NCBI RefSeq assembly: GCF_001544615.1
Contig: NZ_FCNV02000015.1
Coordinates: forward strand, 40,108 to 104,107
From: Caballeronia concitans
Lineage (GTDB): Bacteria > Pseudomonadota > Gammaproteobacteria > Burkholderiales > Burkholderiaceae
Direction of reading: 5' to 3'
DNA: 64,000 nucleotides
Shown piece by piece: positions 58,574 through 64,000 of this stretch. Both the position numbers and the translations under genes were made by a program. Position 1 is the first letter of the stretch. Each line of letters opens with the position of its first letter. The notes below the pieces were generated by a model, which did not search any database, was not told where the DNA came from, and worked only from the letters and a program-made list of their open reading frames with translations.

Positions 58574-59320
58574 ATGGATCGGATCGAACTCGAATTGTAT
58601 CTGAACAATCTGCTGGAAATCGGCCGCTTCAAGGACTATTGCCCGAACGGCCTGCAGGTCGAAGGCGGCCGGCGCGTTCAGAAAATTGCGACGGGCGTGA
58701 CGGCGTCGCTCGCGTTCCTGGAAGCCGCGCTGGAGTGGGGCGCGGATACCGTGCTCGTCCATCACGGCTACTTCTGGCGCAACGAGGCGCCCCAAATCAC
58801 GGGGCGCAAGCATCGGCGCCTGCGGACGCTGATCGCCAACGACATCAATCTGTTCGCGTACCATCTGCCGCTCGATTCGCATCCGGAGTTCGGCAACAAC
58901 GCGCAGCTCGGCGCGCGGCTCGGGCTGATCGCGGATGGCCGTTTCGGGGATCAGGACCTTGGCTGGGTCGCACCGCTCACGATGCCGCTTTCGCTCGAGC
59001 ACTTCACCGCGACGGTGGAAAACGCGCTCGGCCGCAAGCCGCTCGTTTTCGGCGATTTCGGCCGCGAACTGCGGCGCGTCGCGTGGTGCACCGGCGGCGC
59101 GCAAGGCTATTTCGAAGAAGCAATTGAGGCCGGCGCGGATGTCTACGTGACCGGCGAAGTGTCCGAGCAGACGATGCATATCGCGGCGGAATCCGGCGTC
59201 GCGTTTATCGCGGCGGGGCATCACGCCACTGAGCGCTATGGCGTGCAGGCGGTCGGGGCGCATCTGTCCGAGGAATTCGATGTCGAGCACCTGTTCATCG
59301 ACATCGATAATCCTGTTTAA
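58574..59320 (+). CDS. Nif3-like dinuclear metal centre protein (YbgI family)
   Basis: A 248-residue protein of the NIF3/YbgI family, which forms hexameric toroids with a di-metal site. Metal ligands are visible in [24 protein letters not shown] and [16 protein letters not shown]. Proposed to be a GTP cyclohydrolase 1 type 2 homologue, but activity is unsettled. The HtrA-like gene starts divergently just upstream. Confidence 0.93.
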   Translation: MDRIELELYLNNLLEIGRFKDYCPNGLQVEGGRRVQKIATGVTASLAFLEAALEWGADTVLVHHGYFWRNEAPQITGRKHRRLRTLIANDINLFAYHLPLDSHPEFGNNAQLGARLGLIADGRFGDQDLGWVAPLTMPLSLEHFTATVENALGRKPLVFGDFGRELRRVAWCTGGAQGYFEEAIEAGADVYVTGEVSEQTMHIAAESGVAFIAAGHHATERYGVQAVGAHLSEEFDVEHLFIDIDNPV

Positions 59321-59536
59321 TAGGCGCTCACGAGTATTTTCTGTTATTCGACGCTCGAGATCGCTTTGAAAGATTGCTTCACGGGAATGCGCGAAAACGT
59401 GGGGAAAACCCGGAAGGCCCGCCAGCTTCGAGTGATTTTTACTGCGCGGGCCTTGTAAATGGCAACTCCATTCGCGCACACTAGCGGCGGAACACTGATG
59501 TGACGGTATAAATCCAACTCAGAAGTGGGGCGTGTG
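59321..59536 (+). promoter_or_regulatory. petA upstream region with a long-arm inverted repeat
   Basis: 216 bases, no gene. A perfect 9-base inverted repeat AAGGCCCGC (59414-59422) / GCGGGCCTT (59446-59454) encloses 23 bases; no T-run follows. A -10-like TATAAA occurs at 59507-59512 without a good -35. Confidence 0.45.
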
Positions 59537-60157
59537 ATGCGAGACAAGGACGATAAGCGCGTCGACGGCGGCCGCCGTACCTGGCTGATTGCGACGACCG
59601 TAGCAGGTGGTGTCGGAGGTGTGGCAACCGTAGTGCCTTTTGTCAGTTCGTTTGCGCCATCGGAAAAGGCCAAGGCGGCGGGCGCGCCCGTCGAGGTCGA
59701 TATCAGCGGACTGAAGCCGGGCGAAATGATGACGGTCGCGTGGCGCGGCCGGCCGGTGTGGATCGTCAATCGCACCGATGAAATGCTGGCCGACATCAAG
59801 AAGGCCGACGGCGAAGTGGCGGACCCGAATTCCAAAATGGAATTTTCAATGCCGTTGCCGGAGTATTGCAAGAATGAATATCGGTCGCGCGCCGATCATA
59901 GAAACATTCTGGTGACGGTCGCGGTGTGCACGCACCTGGGCTGTACGCCGACGCCGCGATTCACCGAAGGTCCCCAACCCAATCTTCCCGATAACTGGCC
60001 GGGCGGTTTCCTTTGCCCCTGCCACGGTTCGACTTATGACCTGGCGGGCCGCGTCTTCAAGAACAAGCCCGCGCCGCAGAATCTGGACATACCTCCGTAT
60101 ATGTTCACTTCGGCGACGCAACTCGTGATCGGCAAGGACGAAAAGGGAGAGGCTTAA
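59537..60157 (+). CDS. petA: Ubiquinol-cytochrome c reductase Rieske iron-sulfur subunit PetA
   Basis: A 206-residue subunit of the bc1 complex. The N-terminus has a twin-arginine signal anchor (GGRRTWLIA, Arg13-Arg14) and a membrane helix. The 2Fe-2S ligands are Cys131/His133 in CTHLGC and Cys160/His163 in CPCHGS, with the disulfide cysteines Cys136 and Cys162. The ATG at 59537 is used; an in-frame GTG four codons earlier is possible, but the GGGG at 59527-59530 suits the ATG. petB begins directly after the stop codon. Confidence 0.96.
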   Translation: MRDKDDKRVDGGRRTWLIATTVAGGVGGVATVVPFVSSFAPSEKAKAAGAPVEVDISGLKPGEMMTVAWRGRPVWIVNRTDEMLADIKKADGEVADPNSKMEFSMPLPEYCKNEYRSRADHRNILVTVAVCTHLGCTPTPRFTEGPQPNLPDNWPGGFLCPCHGSTYDLAGRVFKNKPAPQNLDIPPYMFTSATQLVIGKDEKGEA

Positions 60158-61540
60158 ATGGCGACCGCAGACAAGGATGTCGAGACGACGGGCCTGACGG
60201 GCTGGATCGACCGCCGGTTTCCGCTGACTGCAACCTGGAAAAAACACGTTTCCGAATACTACGCGCCGAAAAACTTCAACTTCTGGTATTTCTTCGGCTC
60301 GCTCGCGTTGCTCGTCCTCGTCATTCAGATCGTGACGGGCATTTTCCTCGTGATGAATTACAAGCCGGATGCGACGCTCGCGTTTGCGTCGGTCGAATAC
60401 ATCATGCGAGAGGTGCCGTGGGGCTGGCTCATTCGCTATATGCATTCGACGGGCGCATCGATGTTTTTCGTTGTCGTGTATTTGCATATGTTCCGCGGGC
60501 TCATTTACGGTTCATACCGGAAACCGCGCGAACTCGTGTGGATTTTCGGCTGCGCGATTTTCTTATGCCTGATGGCCGAGGCGTTTTTCGGCTATCTGCT
60601 GCCGTGGGGCCAAATGTCGTTCTGGGGCGCGCAGGTAATCGTGAATCTGTTTTCCGCGATCCCGTTCATCGGACCGGATTTGTCGCTCTGGATTCGCGGC
60701 GATTATGTGGTGTCGGATGTCACGCTGAATCGCTTCTTCGCGTTCCACGTGATCGCGATTCCGCTCGTGTTGATCGGGCTCGTGGTCGCACATCTGGTCG
60801 CGCTGCATGAAGTCGGATCGAATAATCCCGATGGCATCGAAATCAAGGCGAAGAAGGACGCGGACGGCATTCCGCTCGACGGCATTCCATTTCACCCGTA
60901 TTACTCGGTGCACGACTTCATGGGCGTGTGCGTGTTTCTGCTGATTTTCGCGGCGATCATTTTCTTCGCGCCGGAAATGGGCGGCTATTTTCTCGAAGCG
61001 AATAACTTCGTGCCGGCCAATCCGCTGCAGACGCCTCCCGAGATCGCGCCCGTCTGGTATTTCACCGCGTTCTACGCCATGCTCCGCGCAACCACCGATC
61101 CGTTCAAGATCGTGTTGATGATCATTATCGCGCTGCTCGGCTTGTTCGCGCTGTTGCGGGCGCGCGGTAAATGGCGGATTGCGCTGCCGGTGCTGGCGCT
61201 CGTCGTGATCGTATTCATGGCATTCACCGAGTCAAAATTCTGGGGCGTGGTGGTAATGGGCACGGCGGTCGTATCGCTGTTTTTCCTGCCGTGGCTCGAC
61301 CGCAGTCCGGTCAAATCGATTCGTTATCGGCCGCTCTTCCACAAGGTCTTTTACGCGATATTCGTATTCGCGTTCCTCGTGCTCGGCTTTCTAGGAACGA
61401 GGCCGCCATCGCCGGCGGGGACGCTCATCGCACAGATTTGCGCGTTGATCTATTTTGCGTTTTTCCTGGGCATGCCTTTCTGGACGCCGCGCGGCAGATT
61501 CAAATTGCCGCCCGAGCGAGTGAAGTACAAACCGCACTGA
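60158..61540 (+). CDS. petB: Cytochrome b subunit PetB of the bc1 complex
   Basis: A 460-residue membrane protein with eight or more helices. Haem ligands are in the helix MHSTGASMFFVVVYLHMFRG and in FFAFHVIAIPLVLIGLVVAHL. The quinone-site sequence (PPEIAPVWYF, a form of PEW) is present. It abuts petA with no gap. Confidence 0.97.
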   Translation: MATADKDVETTGLTGWIDRRFPLTATWKKHVSEYYAPKNFNFWYFFGSLALLVLVIQIVTGIFLVMNYKPDATLAFASVEYIMREVPWGWLIRYMHSTGASMFFVVVYLHMFRGLIYGSYRKPRELVWIFGCAIFLCLMAEAFFGYLLPWGQMSFWGAQVIVNLFSAIPFIGPDLSLWIRGDYVVSDVTLNRFFAFHVIAIPLVLIGLVVAHLVALHEVGSNNPDGIEIKAKKDADGIPLDGIPFHPYYSVHDFMGVCVFLLIFAAIIFFAPEMGGYFLEANNFVPANPLQTPPEIAPVWYFTAFYAMLRATTDPFKIVLMIIIALLGLFALLRARGKWRIALPVLALVVIVFMAFTESKFWGVVVMGTAVVSLFFLPWLDRSPVKSIRYRPLFHKVFYAIFVFAFLVLGFLGTRPPSPAGTLIAQICALIYFAFFLGMPFWTPRGRFKLPPERVKYKPH

Positions 61541-61562
61541 GCTCACGTCCGGAGACAACACG

Positions 61563-62318
61563 ATGAAAAAATGGCTCTCAATCATGGCGATGATCGGCGC
61601 CGCGATGTTCGCATTCGGCGTCGCGCCGGTTCACGCCCAGGAAGAAGCAGTGCTCGACCGCGCGCCGAATAACGCGGACAATTTTGCGTCGTTGCAGCAC
61701 GGCGCACAAATCTTTGTAAACTATTGCCTGAACTGTCACAGTGCGAACCTGATGCGCTACAACCGGCTGACCGATCTCGGCATCAGTCAGAAGGAGATTC
61801 AGGACAATCTGCTGTTCACGACGGACAAAATCGGCAACACGATGAGCATTGCCATGCGTCCCGACGACGCCAAGGCGTGGTTCGGTGCGTCGCCGCCGGA
61901 TTTGTCGGTGGAAGCGCGGGCGCGTGGACGCGACTGGCTCTACACGTACCTGCGCAGCTTCTACCGCGACCCGACGCGGCCGACGGGCTGGAATAATCGC
62001 GTGTACGAGAACGTTGGCATGCCGCACGTGCTATGGATGCTGCAGGGCGTCCGCGACGCGCGGTTCACGACGGAAACGGACGAAAAGACGGGCGAAAAGG
62101 TAAAAAGATTCGTGGGTTACACTCAGGTGACGCCTGGCGCCATGTCGAACGTGGATTATGATTCAGCTGTGGCCGATCTGGTTTCGTACCTTTCGTGGAT
62201 GTCCGAACCCGCCCAGCAGACCCGCAAGCGCCTCGGCGTCTGGGTTTTGCTGTTCCTGGCGCTCCTGAGCTTCCTCGCATGGCGCCTGAACGCGGCATAC
62301 TGGAGAGATATCAAATAG
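61563..62318 (+). CDS. petC: Cytochrome c1 subunit PetC
   Basis: A 251-residue membrane-anchored cytochrome. The signal peptide ends PVHAQE. The haem motif is CLNCH in FVNYCLNCHSANL (near residues 57-61), with the Met ligand probably in VTPGAMSNVDYD. A C-terminal membrane helix (LGVWVLLFLALLSFLAW) anchors it. Haem attachment would depend on ResB/CcsB. Confidence 0.96.
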   Translation: MKKWLSIMAMIGAAMFAFGVAPVHAQEEAVLDRAPNNADNFASLQHGAQIFVNYCLNCHSANLMRYNRLTDLGISQKEIQDNLLFTTDKIGNTMSIAMRPDDAKAWFGASPPDLSVEARARGRDWLYTYLRSFYRDPTRPTGWNNRVYENVGMPHVLWMLQGVRDARFTTETDEKTGEKVKRFVGYTQVTPGAMSNVDYDSAVADLVSYLSWMSEPAQQTRKRLGVWVLLFLALLSFLAWRLNAAYWRDIK

Positions 62319-62352
62319 CACGCCAATCGACGGCGTGGGTCGGTGCGACGGC

Positions 62353-62401
62353 GCTTTCCCAGGAAAGCCGCCTCGGCCGGCCCTTCGAGTTTACTGAAGG
62401 G
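62353..62401 (+). promoter_or_regulatory. Two hairpins before sspA, the second covering its ribosome-binding site
   Basis: GCTTTCC-CA-GGAAAGC (62353-62368) is a perfect 7-base-pair stem. CCCTTC (62381-62386) pairs perfectly with GAAGGG (62396-62401) across 9 bases; AAGGG in that second arm is the Shine-Dalgarno of sspA, whose ATG is at 62413. Neither is followed by a T-run. Function as a translational switch is inference. Confidence 0.5.
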
Positions 62402-62412
62402 AATTTAAAAAC

Positions 62413-63024
62413 ATGATGGTTCTGTATTCCGGCACAACTTGCCCGTTCTCCCAGCGCTGCCGGCTGGTGTTGTTCGAAAAGGGCATGGATTTCGAGATCC
62501 GCGACGTCGATCTGTTCAACAAGCCGGAAGACATCGCGGTGATGAACCCTTACGGACAGGTGCCGATTCTCGTCGAGCGCGACCTGATCCTGTACGAGTC
62601 GAATATCATCAACGAATATATCGACGAGCGGTTCCCGCACCCGCAACTCATGCCGGCCGATCCGGTGCAGCGTGCGCGTGCGCGCCTGTTCCTGCTGAAC
62701 TTCGAGAAAGAACTGTTCGTGCACGTCGGCACGCTCGAAAACGAAAAGGGCAAGGCCGCGGAGAAGAATCATGAGAAGGCTCGCAGCGCAATCCGCGACC
62801 GTCTCACGCAGCTCGCGCCGATCTTCCTGAAGAACAAGTACATGCTGGGCGAAGAGTTCTCGATGCTCGACGTGGCCATCGCACCGCTGCTGTGGCGTCT
62901 GGATCATTACGGGATCGAGCTGTCGAAGAACGCTGCACCGTTGATGAAGTACGCGGAACGGATCTTCAGCCGTCCGGCTTATATTGAAGCGCTCACGCCT
63001 TCCGAAAAGGTGATGCGTCGATAG
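62413..63024 (+). CDS. sspA: Stringent starvation protein A (GST-fold RNA polymerase-associated)
   Basis: A 203-residue GST-fold protein. The thioredoxin-like N-domain has TTCPFSQRCRLVLFEKG; the C-domain is all helical. SspA binds RNA polymerase and modulates stress and virulence genes. The first ATG (62413) is followed at once by a second; AAGGGA at 62397-62402 serves either. sspB follows, as in many proteobacteria. Confidence 0.95.
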   Translation: MMVLYSGTTCPFSQRCRLVLFEKGMDFEIRDVDLFNKPEDIAVMNPYGQVPILVERDLILYESNIINEYIDERFPHPQLMPADPVQRARARLFLLNFEKELFVHVGTLENEKGKAAEKNHEKARSAIRDRLTQLAPIFLKNKYMLGEEFSMLDVAIAPLLWRLDHYGIELSKNAAPLMKYAERIFSRPAYIEALTPSEKVMRR

Positions 63025-63086
63025 TTTGCGAGAGCGGAGCATGGCGGCGCGAGTTCGTGCGGCCGTGCTTCGGCAGAGGAAAGTTG

Positions 63087-63599
63087 ATGCAAGAAATTTC
63101 CACCAAGCCTTATTTGCTGCGCGCGCTCTATGAGTGGTGCACGGATAACGGCTTCACGCCACACATCGCCGTTCGGGTCGACGGGGCCACGCGCGTGCCG
63201 CGCCAGTTCGTGCGGAACGACGAAATCGTGCTGAACATCAGCTTCGAGGCGACGAGCCAGCTGCAAATGGGCAACGAATGGATCGAGTTCAGTGCGCGAT
63301 TCTCGGGCAAGTCGCACAAGATCGAAGTGCAGGTAGCGAACGTTCTCGCGATCTACGCACGGGAGAACGGGCAGGGAATGGCATTCCCGGTCGAGCCTGC
63401 ATCGCATTCCGCGATGGAGCCGGCGGGTGTATCGGGCGCTGCGCGATCCACTGAGCGCGATGTGCGTCCGGCCGAGCCTGCTACGGATGAGCGGACGGGT
63501 GCTGGGGCTGCTTCGTCTCGTGAGGAGCCGGCGCTCGGTTCATCTGATGAGGACGCTGCAAAATCTGCGGTGAGATCGCACCTCAAAGTCGTCAAGTAG
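63087..63599 (+). CDS. sspB: ClpXP protease specificity-enhancing factor SspB
   Basis: A 170-residue adaptor. The N-terminal substrate-binding domain (about 1-110; STKPYLLRALYEWC, RNDEIVLNISF) is joined by a long, disordered, acidic Ala/Ser-rich linker to the C-terminal ClpX-docking tail HLKVVK, equivalent to LRVVK of E. coli. It delivers ssrA-tagged proteins to ClpXP. GAGGAAA precedes the ATG at 63087. tRNA-Thr begins 18 bases after the stop. Confidence 0.95.
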   Translation: MQEISTKPYLLRALYEWCTDNGFTPHIAVRVDGATRVPRQFVRNDEIVLNISFEATSQLQMGNEWIEFSARFSGKSHKIEVQVANVLAIYARENGQGMAFPVEPASHSAMEPAGVSGAARSTERDVRPAEPATDERTGAGAASSREEPALGSSDEDAAKSAVRSHLKVVK

Positions 63600-63617
63600 A
63601 GTAGAATCTCGTCCTTC

Positions 63618-63693
<76 letters not shown>

Positions 63694-63705
63694 AGACTAG
63701 CGTCG

Positions 63706-63735
63706 ACGGGTCGTGCGATGTTCGCACGACCCGTT
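63706..63735 (+). terminator. Terminator hairpin after tRNA-Thr
   Basis: ACGGGTCGTGCGA and TCGCACGACCCGT form a perfect 13-base-pair stem with a tiny loop, followed by a short TTT. The T-tract is weak but the stem is very strong. Confidence 0.7.
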
Positions 63736-63817
63736 TAACTTCAAACGGATGGAATGTGATCCGAGTCTTGGGAGGAGTGCCGAAAGGCGAGTCAAACAAG
63801 ATGCTGCAAAAAACTTG

Positions 63818-63846
63818 TTGACAGACTCCGAAGCGATGTTCATAAT
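63818..63846 (+). promoter_or_regulatory. Strong sigma-70 promoter, probably rRNA operon promoter
   Basis: TTGACA (63818-63823), exactly 17 bases, CATAAT (63841-63846). An A-rich stretch (CAAAAAA) lies just upstream as a possible UP element. No open frame follows in the window. Confidence 0.8.
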
Positions 63847-64000
63847 CTCGTTTCTCTGCTGCTGATGCAGCAAACGCCAGACTGAAGCGGCGCTGAGCAA
63901 GACGCTCGGTGCGGTGAAGTGGATAAGTCAGGCGATGTGCTCTTTAAAAACTAACAGCCGATAAGTGTGGGCGCTTGATGGCGAGTGCGGCCGGTTCTTC
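63847..64000 (+). other. Leader of a probable rRNA operon, cut by the right edge
   Basis: Non-coding sequence containing a boxA-like antitermination element, TGCTCTTTAAAAA (63938-63950), followed by AACAGCCGATAAGTGTGGGC, which I recognise from 16S rRNA leaders of Burkholderiaceae. The 16S gene itself would start beyond 64000. Confidence 0.7.

Overview
The window is GC-rich, compact chromosomal DNA from a betaproteobacterium, most likely Burkholderiaceae (Burkholderia, Paraburkholderia or Caballeronia type). The basis is the gene orders (mrcA/pilMNOQ/aroKB/dgt, gltBD, thiOSGE, mlaFED-mlaA-mlaCB, murA-hisGDCB-marC-hisHAFIE-tatABC, petABC-sspAB), a short-form HisG, a monofunctional HisB and System II cytochrome c maturation genes. 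Genus placement rests on recognised protein sequences and gene order only. Nearly all of it is housekeeping core; there is no prophage, CRISPR array or intact insertion sequence.

Layout. 0.1-6.2 kb: a di-haem cytochrome c, ResB and CcsB, then msrP-msrQ (periplasmic methionine sulfoxide repair). 6.3-10.7 kb: lysA and lptM (minus), cyaY (plus), PBP1A mrcA (minus). 11-18 kb: pilM-pilN-pilO-pilQ-aroK-aroB-dgt, with PilO apparently fused to a PilP-like domain. 18-23 kb: ugpBAEC and ugpQ (glycerol-3-phosphate uptake and glycerophosphodiester use), then a membrane-anchored ElaB/YqjD-type protein and an OmpW porin on the minus strand. 24.7-32 kb: a catalytically degenerate Y1-transposase-like gene and glutamate synthase gltB-gltD. 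32-35.1 kb, minus strand: a two-gene module of unknown function (DUF1828-type protein plus an unrecognised Cys/His-rich protein) and an SbmA/BacA-like ABC transporter.

35.4-39 kb: a TPP riboswitch ahead of thiO-thiS-thiG-thiE (thiamine thiazole branch). 39-43.4 kb: the Mla phospholipid-trafficking operon with mlaA inside it. 43.6-45.5 kb: a YadGH-type ABC-2 exporter and a BolA protein. 45.7-54.6 kb: murA and the complete his operon, interrupted by a MarC-family gene. 54.7-57.2 kb: a small membrane protein, a HIT protein and tatABC. 57.3-59.3 kb: a DegS/HtrA-like protease (minus) and a Nif3-like protein. 59.5-63.6 kb: the cytochrome bc1 complex petABC, then sspA and sspB. The last 0.4 kb holds tRNA-Thr(UGU), a terminator, and a strong promoter plus boxA-like leader of what looks like an rRNA operon starting beyond the right edge.

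Functional links: ResB/CcsB attach haem to c-type cytochromes such as the first gene and PetC; TatABC exports folded cofactor proteins including MsrP and the Rieske protein PetA, both with visible twin-arginine signals; SspB is the ClpXP adaptor. The least explained parts are the two-gene module at 32.0-33.3 kb, the degenerate transposase-like protein beside gltB, the PilO-PilP fusion, the N-terminal half of ThiE, and the hairpin covering the ribosome-binding site of sspA.
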